This document shows, one piece after another, positions 25,138 to 33,434 of a DNA stretch of 64,000 nucleotides. The stretch comes from an uncultured Lachnospiraceae bacterium (lineage in GTDB: Bacteria; Bacillota; Clostridia; Lachnospirales; Lachnospiraceae). Both the position numbers and the translations under genes were made by a program. The stretch covers positions 1 to 64,000 of the forward strand of contig CACZBF010000015.1 of NCBI GenBank assembly GCA_902779355.1, in the 5' to 3' direction. Within the stretch, counting starts at the first letter, position 1, and each line of letters opens with the position of its first letter. Below the pieces are notes generated by a model. It ran no database searches, was not told where the DNA came from, and saw nothing but the letters and a program-made list of their open reading frames with translations.

Positions 25138-26283
25138 ATGAGAAAAGTCCTGTTTGTTACAACGATCAGTGGATTTCTGACACAATTTGAAAAGAACGAC
25201 GTCAAAATATTGCGTGAACTCGGATGCGAAATCCATTACGCGTCCGATTTTCAAAACCCCGTATATGAATACGACGAAGACGAACTTCAGAATATGCGGG
25301 TGATCACGCATCAGATCAGTGTAAAAAAAAGCCCGGCGAAGTTACGCGAGAATGCAAATGCGATCCGGGAACTGAAAAAGATTATAGATACGGAAAAAAT
25401 CGATCTGATCCATTGTCACAACCCGATGGGTGGTGTGACGGCACGCATGGCGGCACATCAAAGCAAGATGCGGCCTTACGTGGTTTATACGGCGCATGGA
25501 TTTCATTTTTATAAAGGTGCGCCGGTAAAAAACTGGCTGCTGTACTATACAGCCGAGCGGCTGATGGCAAATTATACGGATCGGATCATTACGATAAACA
25601 ACGAAGACCGGATACGGGCAGAACGTTTTCCGGTACGGGGCGTCACCCAGATCCACAGCGTGGGTGTGGATGAGCAAAGATTTCGACCTGTTGAAGAGTT
25701 ACGGGAGAGGAAACGAAAAGAACTTGGCATCCCTCAGGATGCCTTTCATATCGTCACTGCGGCAGAACTGAATGACAATAAGAACCAACGGACGGTGATC
25801 GAAGCAATTGATCGCATCGGATGTCCGGATATTTATTACAGCATCTGCGGGAAGGGACCGAACAGGGAAAGGCTGCAGAGGCTCATTGAGGAGAAAGGTC
25901 TGACAGAACGGGTGCGGCTGCTTGGCTACCGCACCGATATGGAAGAAGTCCTGCAGACAGCAGACTGCTTTGCCTTCCCCTCCAAAAGAGAAGGACTCGG
26001 GGTGGCAGCCGTGGAGGCGCTGCTTTGCGGCGTTCCGCTCATTGCAGCGGACAACCGCGGGACACGGGAATATGCGGTGAACGGCAAAAATGCGTTCGTC
26101 TGCGGAGCGGATCATCCGGAGGAGTTTGCGGCAGCAATCGAGAAGCTGAGAACGGATCCCAGGATGCGCCAACAGATGAGTGAAGCCTGCAGAGATTCGG
26201 CGATGGAGTTTACACTTCCGGCGGTGGATTGTACCATGCGGAAGTTTTATGAAAATGTATTCAAGGATATGGGAGCGGGATGA
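25138..26283 (+). CDS. GT4-family glycosyltransferase, first gene of the polysaccharide locus
   Basis: The 381-residue GT-B enzyme begins MRKVLFVTTISGFLTQFEKN and has LIHCHNPMGGVTARMAA (about residues 88-104), YTAHGFHFYKGAP, the donor loop GKGPNRERL and the C-terminal ExxE-type region FPSKREGLGVAAVEALLCG (about 280-299). It resembles EpsD/CapM-like enzymes that add early sugars to a lipid-linked chain on the inner membrane face. There is no good ribosome site at this ATG and a stop lies 60 bases upstream in frame, so this is the first possible ATG start. The next gene overlaps by four bases. Confidence 0.85.
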   Translation: MRKVLFVTTISGFLTQFEKNDVKILRELGCEIHYASDFQNPVYEYDEDELQNMRVITHQISVKKSPAKLRENANAIRELKKIIDTEKIDLIHCHNPMGGVTARMAAHQSKMRPYVVYTAHGFHFYKGAPVKNWLLYYTAERLMANYTDRIITINNEDRIRAERFPVRGVTQIHSVGVDEQRFRPVEELRERKRKELGIPQDAFHIVTAAELNDNKNQRTVIEAIDRIGCPDIYYSICGKGPNRERLQRLIEEKGLTERVRLLGYRTDMEEVLQTADCFAFPSKREGLGVAAVEALLCGVPLIAADNRGTREYAVNGKNAFVCGADHPEEFAAAIEKLRTDPRMRQQMSEACRDSAMEFTLPAVDCTMRKFYENVFKDMGAG

Positions 26284-27227
26284 AAAGCAGAGGAGAACAG
26301 CCCTACATCTCAGTGATCATGGGCGTGTACAACCAGTATGACGCCGAAGCACTGCGGCTTTCGGTGGACAGCATTTTGCGCCAGACGTTCTCTGATTTTG
26401 AGTTTATCATTTGGGATGACGGATCGGAGGGTGCTGCATCGGAGAATGTGGCAAAACTGAAGGGGCTGGATGAGCGGATTATCGTTGCAGGGAGAGAAAA
26501 GAACAGAGGTCTCGCCTTTTCCCTGAATGAATGCATCAAGCTGGCAAAAGGGAAATATATTGCCCGCATGGACGCAGATGACATTTCCGCACCAACGCGT
26601 CTGGAAAAACAGGCGGCATTACTGGACTCACATCCGGAATACGGATGGTGCGGGACGAATGCAAAACTTTTTGATGAAAACGGGATCTGGGGAGAAAGAA
26701 AGATGCCTGAGGATCCCGGCATGACGGATTATCTCCGCTATTCTCCCTTTATCCATCCCTCGGTCATGTTTCGTGCATCGCTTTTTGAAGAGGGGCGTGG
26801 GTATCTTGAGACAGAAGAGGTGCTGCGCTGTGAGGATTATGAGATCTTTTTGCATCTGAAGAACCGTGGTCTGCAGGGATGCAATCTGCAGGAACCCTTG
26901 TTTCTCTACAGGGAGACACAGGAGTCCTATCGCAAACGGACTTTTCACACAAGATGGAATGAAGCGAAGATGCGGTATCACAGTTACCGGGAGATGGGGA
27001 GTCTGTTTCCCCTGGGGTGGCTTTATGTGATGCGGCCCTTGGTATCCTGCCTTCTGCCCGCATCTGTGCTTGCCTGGATCAAGCGAAGCAAGGGCATAAG
27101 GGAGAAGGAAAGCATGCAGACGGAGACACCGAAGGAGGAGGCAGTTTCTTTTGAACGGGGAGAGCGCATTTCGGGAGCGTTTGGCGCGATACAGATGGTA
27201 TCTGCAAACAGAGCCGGCTCTTTGTGA
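26280..27227 (+). CDS. GT2-family glycosyltransferase
   Basis: The 315-residue GT-A enzyme has the family-2 pattern: ISVIMGVYNQYDAEALRLSV at the start, FIIWDDGSEG with the first Asp pair, ARMDADDISAP (about residues 96-106) as the metal-binding DxD, and a later acceptor region. It inverts the anomeric carbon of an NDP-sugar when building the chain; which sugar is unknown. It overlaps the GT4 gene by four bases (ATGA). Its last 77 bases overlap the next gene, whose ribosome site lies inside this one. Confidence 0.86.
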   Translation: MKSRGEQPYISVIMGVYNQYDAEALRLSVDSILRQTFSDFEFIIWDDGSEGAASENVAKLKGLDERIIVAGREKNRGLAFSLNECIKLAKGKYIARMDADDISAPTRLEKQAALLDSHPEYGWCGTNAKLFDENGIWGERKMPEDPGMTDYLRYSPFIHPSVMFRASLFEEGRGYLETEEVLRCEDYEIFLHLKNRGLQGCNLQEPLFLYRETQESYRKRTFHTRWNEAKMRYHSYREMGSLFPLGWLYVMRPLVSCLLPASVLAWIKRSKGIREKESMQTETPKEEAVSFERGERISGAFGAIQMVSANRAGSL

Positions 27228-28311
27228 ACCTTTGTATGACTGCCTTTTGGAAGGTTGCTGTGAAACAAAACAGGAGCTGCTGTTTTTACATGTGTTTGCG
27301 CCTGTGATCACTGTATTTATGGAATGGGTCATCCGTTCGTCAGAAAAAGCGGGGCTGAAAAGGCTGTATTTTCTGGCGAGAGATGGGTGGCTCTGGATGC
27401 GGGCTGCGGAGTATGTTCGACAGGAAGTAGGAGCGGAGCTGGAATTTCGTTATCTTTGTGTTTCCAGAAAAACGCTCTACGGAGGTTCCGCGGAGTGTCT
27501 TGCATACCTGAGACAGGAAGGACTGTATGAGGAAACCCCTTATGGAATCGTTGACAGCGGGTGGATCGGCACTACGAAAAAGAGTCTGGAAAGCCTGATC
27601 GGAAAGCCGATCCCGGGTTTTTATTTTGGGATCTATGAACTGCCACAGGGGGCGGAAGAGAACAGTTACCACTGCTTCTATTTTCGTCCTTACCGGGATA
27701 TCCGAAGAAAAGCGCAATTTTCCATTTGCCTGTTTGAAACCGTGTGCTCTGCACCGGAGGGTATGACCATTGGATATGAAACCGCCTGTTCCTTGCCGGA
27801 GGGCATGACGGTCGGGTATGGAAAAAATTGCAACTATGTGCGACCTGTATGCGGAGAGGACAATCCGAACAGTGTATGCATCCGCGCTTTCGCGAGAGTG
27901 ATGGAACGGTATCTTTTCCATGTCGGAAAAAGAGGGATTGATAAGGAGCGGAACGAATCAAAGGAAAAGAACCGCATACGGTCCGTCCGAAACGTTCTTT
28001 CTCTTCTGATGGGACGCCCGACAAAAGAGGAGGCGGAAGCCTTTGGCACAATGCAGTTTGACGAGGGCGTGGAGGGAGATCATCTTAGGGATCTGGCGAT
28101 TCTCTGGAGCCCGGAGGAAGTGAAAGCCTTAAGGCTCCCGCAGCGGATCAGGATGAAGCTGCAAGGGAAAAGCGCATTTCGGATAAGCGGGTGGCAGGAG
28201 GGCAGCATCGTACGATCCGTGGAAGGAAGAGGGCGAAATTGTGCACTCAGAGAGGAACGAATCTATAAGGGAGCGGCTCAGTTTTATAAAGCGCTCCGTC
28301 GCATGGTATAA
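27151..28311 (+). CDS. RDG/VDxGW-domain protein of the polysaccharide locus
   Basis: The 386-residue protein shares a domain with the C-terminal parts of the proteins at 46.5 and 50.9 kb. The markers are LYFLARDGWLWMRAA (about residues 69-83), LCVSRKTLYGG, and GIVDSGWIGTTKKSL (about 131-145). Unlike those two it has no HAD domain. I do not know the activity; homologues occur in capsule loci and may modify or transfer sugars. The start is a TTG at 27151, ten bases after AAGGAGGAGG and inside the preceding gene. Its own end overlaps the permease gene by 71 bases. Confidence 0.65.
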   Translation: MNGESAFRERLARYRWYLQTEPALCEPLYDCLLEGCCETKQELLFLHVFAPVITVFMEWVIRSSEKAGLKRLYFLARDGWLWMRAAEYVRQEVGAELEFRYLCVSRKTLYGGSAECLAYLRQEGLYEETPYGIVDSGWIGTTKKSLESLIGKPIPGFYFGIYELPQGAEENSYHCFYFRPYRDIRRKAQFSICLFETVCSAPEGMTIGYETACSLPEGMTVGYGKNCNYVRPVCGEDNPNSVCIRAFARVMERYLFHVGKRGIDKERNESKEKNRIRSVRNVLSLLMGRPTKEEAEAFGTMQFDEGVEGDHLRDLAILWSPEEVKALRLPQRIRMKLQGKSAFRISGWQEGSIVRSVEGRGRNCALREERIYKGAAQFYKALRRMV

Positions 28312-29068
28312 ATTACGGCAATATGCCTTTGCCATCCGGGAGATGACCGGGCGGGAGATCAAAAGAAAGTATGCCAGAAGCGTACTGGGAATCATCTGGA
28401 GTGTGCTGAATCCGTTGCTTTCCATGGTGGTGATCTCTATGGTGTTTTCCACCATGTTCCGCCGATCCATCCAGAACTTCCCGATTTACTATCTGACGGG
28501 ACAGATTTTCTGGACACTGTTTCAGACCTCGACAACGGCGTCTATGACGGCGCTGGTGGACAACCGGAGTCTGCTTTTGCAGGCGAAACTGCCAAAGCAG
28601 GTGTTCATGCTTTCCAGGATTTATACCGCACTGGTGAATTTTGCATACACCTGCATCGCCTACGTGCTGATGCTTCTGGTATTTCAGGTGCCGCTGAATC
28701 CGGTGATGCCGCTGTTCCTTGTGGCGGTGATCCTGATGGTGCTGTTTTCCATGGGAATCGGGTATGCACTGGCCACGGCCTACGTGTTTTTTGCAGATAT
28801 CAGGTATCTTTACGGCGTGTTTCTAACCTTTTTGATGTATCTTTCTGCGATCTTTTATCCGGTGGATGCGTTGCCGGAAGCCATGCAGCGTGTGATCGGG
28901 GTAAATCCTTTGTATGTGATGATCGCTTTTGCAAGAAAGAGCATTCTGGAGGGAACAGTTCCCGAGCCCATTGAATGGGTAAAGGCTTTGGCCTGGAGCA
29001 TCGGAAGTCTGGTTGTGGGACTCCTGATTTTTAAGACAAACGAAAACAAGGTAATGCAGAAATTATAG
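28241..29068 (+). CDS. Wzm-like ABC permease for polysaccharide export
   Basis: The 275-residue protein has the ABC-2 polysaccharide-exporter layout: an amphipathic N-terminal helix with IREMTGREIKRKYARSVLG, then six membrane segments. The stretch SVLNPLLSMVVISMVFSTMF is typical of Wzm/TagG. It forms the membrane channel for a lipid-linked chain, with the ATPase encoded five bases later. The start is a GTG at 28241 with GGAAGGAAGAGG about eight bases upstream, inside the previous gene. Confidence 0.87.
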   Translation: MHSERNESIRERLSFIKRSVAWYKLRQYAFAIREMTGREIKRKYARSVLGIIWSVLNPLLSMVVISMVFSTMFRRSIQNFPIYYLTGQIFWTLFQTSTTASMTALVDNRSLLLQAKLPKQVFMLSRIYTALVNFAYTCIAYVLMLLVFQVPLNPVMPLFLVAVILMVLFSMGIGYALATAYVFFADIRYLYGVFLTFLMYLSAIFYPVDALPEAMQRVIGVNPLYVMIAFARKSILEGTVPEPIEWVKALAWSIGSLVVGLLIFKTNENKVMQKL

Positions 29069-29072
29069 AAAC

Positions 29073-30881
29073 ATGAGTGCAGCAGTCACATTCGGATCGG
29101 AAGGATACACAGTCGAAGACGGACAGAGCTTCCCGATCGGTGCATATATCCATACAGACGGCGGAGCGGGAACCTATTATGTCACGATCAATTATGATCC
29201 GGCGGTTCTGACCTATGTGTCCGGCGCAGACTCCGTTGACGCGCAAAACGGTGTGCTTACCCTTTCCGGCAACAGCGGAAATCCGGAGATCAAATACTGG
29301 CTGACCTTTCAGGCGAAACAGGGAGGAGATACTGCCATATCCGTCGGCTCTGCGTCCGTGAATCTGCCGGACGACAGCGGCGCTTATGAGGTTGCGGTTA
29401 TGGGAGCGGCACCGGTGCATGTGCAGGGCGATGGCGCAGAAGAAAACGAAGTTGCGGAGGAAGATGGAGAGGAGGCGGAGGAAGAAAACACTACTGCCCC
29501 TGTGGATCTCTTCACAACTGCCGGACTGTTGCGGGAAGAGGCACGCGCAGAGCAGGAGCTGCATACCCCGGAGTATCCGCCGGACCTTTTGTATATTGGC
29601 GGGGAGGATCAGACAGGAGAGAACCAACCCGGAGAAAACCAGATTGAAGAGCACCACGGCATTGACCTGAACAGAGGTGGCGCGGCAGAGGGGAACACCG
29701 CAGAAATCTCTATTGTTTCCGGCGAGATCGATTCGGAATTGGAAAGCATGACTGTGACCGAGACCGAAGCCGGTGCAGAGGAGCCGAAGACCTCGATCTT
29801 TTTCAACAGTTATGTGGTACTTCTTTTGGGGTTGATCGCGATTATCGTGGCGGTCAATGTGGTGGTCTTCACCATCGCCAGAATCGTCCGGAAACGGAGA
29901 GAACAGAAGAAGAGAGAGGCGGAGAACGAGATCCACGTCACCTACGATGAGGATTCGGATCTGGAGTTCCTGCATTTTGACGAGGAAGAAGAGGATACCG
30001 GGGATGTTGGGCAGGAGGAAACGGAAGAGCCTGCAGAAGCCGGACAATCAGGAACGAGTGGCGAACCAGAGAAAGCCGTTGCGGAAATGGAATCGTTCCC
30101 GTCTATCCAAAAGCTTCTCGATATTACAAATCCTCCCGCAGTAGATGTGCGAGATGTGACGATGTTATTTAAACTGTCTTCCGGAGAAGCGTCGGGGTTC
30201 AAGGAGTTTTTGATCCAGCTCATCAAACGGCAGGTGCGTTACCGGAGACTGTATGCGCTCTATCATGTCAGCTTTTCCATTCAACGCGGAGAAGTGGTGG
30301 GGATCATCGGAACGAACGGTTCCGGGAAGTCCACACTCTTAAAGATCATCTCCGGCGCATTGAAACCCACAGAGGGTGAAGTCAGAGTAGACAGAAGGAA
30401 GCTGCAGTTGCTGACACTGGGCACTGGTTTTGACATGGAACTGACTGCCCATGAGAACGTTTATCTGAACGGCTCCATCATTGGATACACGCGGGAATTT
30501 CTGGATACACATTATGAAGAAATTGTCGCCTTTGCTGAGCTATCCGGCTTCATGGAAGAAAAGGTCAAAAATTTCTCTTCCGGTATGGTGAGTCGACTCG
30601 GCTTCGCCATTGCAACGGCAGGACAGGCTGCCGACATTCTGATTCTGGATGAGGTGCTGTCTGTGGGAGATGAGTTTTTCCGAAAGAAGAGTCTCGCGAG
30701 GATCAGTGAGATGATTCATGGCGGCAGTACGGTTCTCATGGTGAGCCATGGGATGGATACAATACTTAACCACTGCACCCGGGCGATTTGGATCGAAAAG
30801 GGTGAGCTTAGGATGGACGGTGCGCCGAAGGTAGTCTGCGCGGCGTACCGGGAATATGGGAAACATAATAAGGCGGAATAA
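29073..30881 (+). CDS. Cohesin-like domain-TM-Wzt-type ABC ATPase fusion
   Basis: The 602-residue protein has three parts. Residues 1-110 look like a cohesin-type beta-sandwich (VTFGSEGYTVEDGQSFPI, YYVTINYDPAVLTYVSGA). An acidic linker follows, with one membrane helix at about 246-267 flanked by RIVRKRREQKKRE. Residues about 355-602 are a polysaccharide-export ATPase with Walker A GTNGSGKST, signature FSSGM and Walker B ILILDEVLS. Wzt ATPases often carry a carbohydrate-binding beta-sandwich, but at the C-terminus and cytoplasmic. Here the positive-inside rule puts the N-terminal domain outside, although no signal peptide precedes it and a stop lies just upstream in frame. The ribosome site is weak. 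Function as partner of the Wzm-like permease is clear. Confidence 0.82.
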   Translation: MSAAVTFGSEGYTVEDGQSFPIGAYIHTDGGAGTYYVTINYDPAVLTYVSGADSVDAQNGVLTLSGNSGNPEIKYWLTFQAKQGGDTAISVGSASVNLPDDSGAYEVAVMGAAPVHVQGDGAEENEVAEEDGEEAEEENTTAPVDLFTTAGLLREEARAEQELHTPEYPPDLLYIGGEDQTGENQPGENQIEEHHGIDLNRGGAAEGNTAEISIVSGEIDSELESMTVTETEAGAEEPKTSIFFNSYVVLLLGLIAIIVAVNVVVFTIARIVRKRREQKKREAENEIHVTYDEDSDLEFLHFDEEEEDTGDVGQEETEEPAEAGQSGTSGEPEKAVAEMESFPSIQKLLDITNPPAVDVRDVTMLFKLSSGEASGFKEFLIQLIKRQVRYRRLYALYHVSFSIQRGEVVGIIGTNGSGKSTLLKIISGALKPTEGEVRVDRRKLQLLTLGTGFDMELTAHENVYLNGSIIGYTREFLDTHYEEIVAFAELSGFMEEKVKNFSSGMVSRLGFAIATAGQAADILILDEVLSVGDEFFRKKSLARISEMIHGGSTVLMVSHGMDTILNHCTRAIWIEKGELRMDGAPKVVCAAYREYGKHNKAE

Positions 30882-30895
30882 ATAATCCGCCCCGT

Positions 30896-30929
30896 GTACA
30901 TTGACAATTTCATACTTTACAGAGGGAAA
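30896..30929. repeat. Element A1, left boundary of cassette 1
   Basis: This 34-base sequence, from GTACATTGACAATTTC to AGAGGGAAA, occurs again without a single change at 49638-49671 and in diverged form at 36186-36219. Its centre TTCATACTTTACA is the reverse complement of the first half of the B hairpins. It lies 14 bases after the ATPase stop and forms the left edge of a segment carrying a toxin-antitoxin pair. Confidence 0.8.
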
Positions 30930-30964
30930 GACACCGAGCGCACTCATCGTATGAAAGAAAATGA

Positions 30965-30993
30965 TTGCAAATGGCATACACATCTGGTATTCT
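30965..30993 (+). promoter_or_regulatory. Promoter of the RelB/YoeB-type pair
   Basis: TTGCAA (30965-30970) and TATTCT (30988-30993) are 17 bases apart, 24 bases before the antitoxin ATG, with AGAGGAGG between. Confidence 0.5.
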
Positions 30994-31017
30994 GATGTCA
31001 GAAGAGGAGGTGAAACT

Positions 31018-31275
31018 ATGGCACAAGCAATGGTTAATTTCCGTATGGATGAGACACTAAAAGAGAAAATGGAGAAAACGTGCAAGGATATGGGACTGAC
31101 CGTAACGGCTGCATATACAATGTTTGCAACTAAAGTCACAAGAGAGCGGAAAATCCCTTTCGAAATTACAGCAGATCCTTTTTATAGCGATGAAAACATG
31201 GAGCGTTTAAGAAAAAACGTAGCTGAAATGGAGAGGACCGGCGGAACTGTACACGAGGTGAGTCTGAGTGATTAA
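31018..31275 (+). CDS. RelB/DinJ family antitoxin
   Basis: The 85-residue protein is a ribbon-helix-helix antitoxin: MAQAMVNFRMDETLKEKMEK as the DNA-binding strand and first helix, then GLTVTAAYTMFATKVTRERK. The C-terminal half would wrap the toxin. It starts at the ATG at 31018 behind AGAGGAGG; the open frame further upstream has no site. It overlaps the toxin gene by eight bases. The complex probably represses its own promoter. Confidence 0.85.
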   Translation: MAQAMVNFRMDETLKEKMEKTCKDMGLTVTAAYTMFATKVTRERKIPFEITADPFYSDENMERLRKNVAEMERTGGTVHEVSLSD

Positions 31276-31531
31276 ATCGTGGACGGATGATGCATGGGAA
31301 GAGTTTGAATACTGGACTGAACAGGATAAGAAAACACTCAGGCAGATAAAGAAGCTCCTTAAGGATATAGACAGGAATGGATATAAAGGAATAGGCCATC
31401 CTGAACCGCTTACCGGAGACCTTTCAGGATACTGGAGCAGACATATAGATGAAAAGAACCGTATTGTCTATAAGATTGAGGATGGTATAGTAAAGATTAT
31501 TCAATGTGGTTCTCACTATAAAGACAAGTAG
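31268..31531 (+). CDS. Txe/YoeB family mRNA-cleaving toxin
   Basis: The 87-residue protein is a YoeB-type endoribonuclease toxin: IKSWTDDAWEEFEYWTEQDK at the start, GHPEPLTGDLSGYWSRHIDE in the middle and IIQCGSHYKDK at the end, which holds the catalytic His-Tyr. The expected Glu, Arg, His and Tyr are all visible, so it should be active at the ribosome. It starts with GTG inside the antitoxin gene. The pair is the main cargo of cassette 1. Confidence 0.87.
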   Translation: MIKSWTDDAWEEFEYWTEQDKKTLRQIKKLLKDIDRNGYKGIGHPEPLTGDLSGYWSRHIDEKNRIVYKIEDGIVKIIQCGSHYKDK

Positions 31532-31575
31532 AATAAGATCGCCAAGGGATTTCAAACTGGCATGCTTGTATTTGA

Positions 31576-31725
31576 AAAATTTCCGGAAGAGAAGCAGGGA
31601 TAAAAGAGGGAATGCTCATATCTATCAATCATCTGATGAAAAATCTAAAATGCTCCTCAGAAAAGGCTATGGAAATTCTGGATATTCCAAGAGGTGATCA
31701 TAAGAAATATATGAAAATGCTCTAG
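31576..31725 (+). pseudogene. C-terminal remnant of an Rpn-type protein
   Basis: An open stretch without a start codon begins after a TGA at 31573 and reads GREAGIKEGMLISINHLMKN, then CSSEKAMEILDIPRGDHKKY and a stop at 31723-31725. Gly-Ile-Lys-Glu-Gly repeats followed by a short helical tail are typical of the C-terminus of Rpn/PD-(D/E)XK nuclease-transposases. An intact Rpn gene is the cargo of cassette 3, which links the two cassettes. The rest of 31532-31950 holds only the B1 hairpin. Confidence 0.6.
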
Positions 31726-31752
31726 ACACTAAATTTGATATTATTTTAACGG

Positions 31753-31798
31753 AACTCCCGATGTAAGGTATGAAATTGCTTTACGGAGGGAGTTTTTT
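31753..31798 (+). terminator. Element B1, terminator-shaped hairpin at the right edge of cassette 1
   Basis: AACTCCC (31753-31759) pairs with GGGAGTT (31788-31794); an inner GTAAGG/CTTTAC helix follows after a 3x3 internal loop, and six T close the element (31793-31798). It is shaped like an intrinsic terminator for the toxin operon. Its left half TGTAAGGTATGAA is the inverted counterpart of the A elements. Confidence 0.75.
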
Positions 31799-31950
31799 AA
31801 TTGCACTGTAGCAATGCATAAACGTAAGCGCAATAGAAAACAAATAAATTCATTTCCTATAGCTTACTTGTGCTAAAAAGGATGGGCTTGCGTTTTTTAA
31901 TCGGTCGGACAATGAATTAAAGTAATGAATTCAAGAAAGGATTTCAGAAA

Positions 31951-32544
31951 ATGGAACTTGACTGCCATGCGGAAACGTATTTTTCGGATATTTTATCTGC
32001 CTTGAAGCAGGCGATTTGTACCGATCTTTCTTTTTCGCAAATAGAGATGAACGAGGGCCTTTCGCGGTGGATAGAAAAAAGCGAGACGTGCCGCCGCGCA
32101 GAGGGATTCTTCTTTTTTTGCGGCAACGGCGCTTCGGCTACTATGGCGGAACATTTGTCTCATGACTGCTTTCAGAATGCGGATTTTTTGACGGAAACCG
32201 TATCAGAGACATCTCATATTACCGCCATCAGCAATGACCTTTCATATGAGGAGGTTTTTGCATATAGGATTAGCAAGATGATGAAGGATAAGGATATGCT
32301 GATTACAATATCCTCTTCCGGTAATTCGCCAAACGTCATAGGAGCCATTGAGGAGGCCAGAAAAAAGAGTGCTTTTGTTGTCACGTTGTCCGGCATGAGT
32401 GAAGGCAACAAATCACGAAAAAAAGGCGACTTGAACTTCTATATTCCACTGCAGACATATGGAATGGTGGAGTCAGCTCATGCAGTATTGTTACACTGCT
32501 GGCTTGATATGTATTTGGACAAGTATAAAGGAGGCCGGCATTGA
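31951..32544 (+). CDS. SIS-domain sugar-phosphate isomerase, GmhA-like
   Basis: The 197-residue protein is a SIS-fold isomerase like sedoheptulose-7-phosphate isomerase. Marks are FFFCGNGASATMAEHLSHDC (residues about 52-71), the phosphate-binding ISSSGNSPNVIGAIEEA (about 118-134), and a late VESAHAVLLHCWLDM. GmhA makes D-glycero-heptose-7-phosphate for capsular heptose. No heptose kinase is visible nearby, so a different ketose phosphate is possible. Its stop overlaps the next start. Confidence 0.8.
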   Translation: MELDCHAETYFSDILSALKQAICTDLSFSQIEMNEGLSRWIEKSETCRRAEGFFFFCGNGASATMAEHLSHDCFQNADFLTETVSETSHITAISNDLSYEEVFAYRISKMMKDKDMLITISSSGNSPNVIGAIEEARKKSAFVVTLSGMSEGNKSRKKGDLNFYIPLQTYGMVESAHAVLLHCWLDMYLDKYKGGRH

Positions 32545-33434
32545 TGAAGGTTGTGGTAGGCGCATCGACCTTTGCAGAGGCGGGGGATGCTGCACTGAGA
32601 TTGTTGGAAGAAAAAGGAATTGAGGTCATAAAGAATCCGTATCGGCGCAAAATGACGGAGGATGAGATCATAAAGCACCTACAGGGAGCGGATGGTCTTC
32701 TGGCTGGATTAGAGCCTATTAATGAAAAGGTGCTGACTTTAGCACCGGATTTGAAGGCGGTTGCGCGCATAGGCATTGGGATGGACAGCGTAGATATGGA
32801 GGCATGTGTTAGACATGGAGTGAAGGTGTCCAATACTCCTGATGCGCCAACGGATGCAGTGGCGGAAATGACGATCAGTGCACTCCTATCAATCAATCGC
32901 AGGATCGTGTCCTGTAATAGAGATTTGCACCATGGTGAATGGAAAAAACAGCTTGGTGTTTCGATGAGAGGACAGAGAATACTTGTTATAGGATATGGAC
33001 GGATTGGGAAAAAGGTGACAGCACTTCTTCGGATGCTGGGGGCGGATGTTTTGATATATGATCCGTTTCAGCCTGACGTATCGACAGAAAGCATCGAGGA
33101 GACGTTGAGAACAGTAGATGTGATTACACTCCATGCGGCAGGGAAAGAGACAATCCTGACAAGGGAAAGACTGGAAGAATGCAAACCGGGCTGTGTGATA
33201 TTGAACTGTGCAAGAGGAACCTTAATAGATGAAACTGCGCTATACGAGAAACTTCAGAGTGGAACCATAGCGTGGTTCTGGGGGGATGTGTTCCCAGAGG
33301 AACCATATAAGGGGAAATTGATTGAATGCGAAAATGCTGTTCTGACACCTCATATAGCAAGCAACACACGCGAATGCCGTCTGGCAATGGAACTGGAAGC
33401 TTCTGAGAATATTATACGGGATCTGGGACTATGA
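32544..33434 (+). CDS. D-2-hydroxyacid dehydrogenase, SerA-like
   Basis: The 296-residue enzyme resembles D-3-phosphoglycerate dehydrogenase: an N-terminal half with ARIGIGMDSVDMEACVRHG, the NAD-binding ILVIGYGRIGKKV (about residues 142-154), NCARGTLIDE with the catalytic Arg region, and the final LTPHIASNTRECR with the His. It lacks the C-terminal ACT part of true SerA. In this locus it may oxidise or make a 2-hydroxyacid for a polysaccharide side group; that is inference. The start overlaps the isomerase stop, with GGAGG upstream. Confidence 0.83.
   Translation: MKVVVGASTFAEAGDAALRLLEEKGIEVIKNPYRRKMTEDEIIKHLQGADGLLAGLEPINEKVLTLAPDLKAVARIGIGMDSVDMEACVRHGVKVSNTPDAPTDAVAEMTISALLSINRRIVSCNRDLHHGEWKKQLGVSMRGQRILVIGYGRIGKKVTALLRMLGADVLIYDPFQPDVSTESIEETLRTVDVITLHAAGKETILTRERLEECKPGCVILNCARGTLIDETALYEKLQSGTIAWFWGDVFPEEPYKGKLIECENAVLTPHIASNTRECRLAMELEASENIIRDLGL

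Noticed and set aside
30900-30921. TTGACA within element A as a -35 promoter box
   Set aside because: No -10 lies at 16-19 bases in any copy. The antitoxin of cassette 1 has a separate promoter further down, and the conserved part of the element extends beyond any promoter logic.
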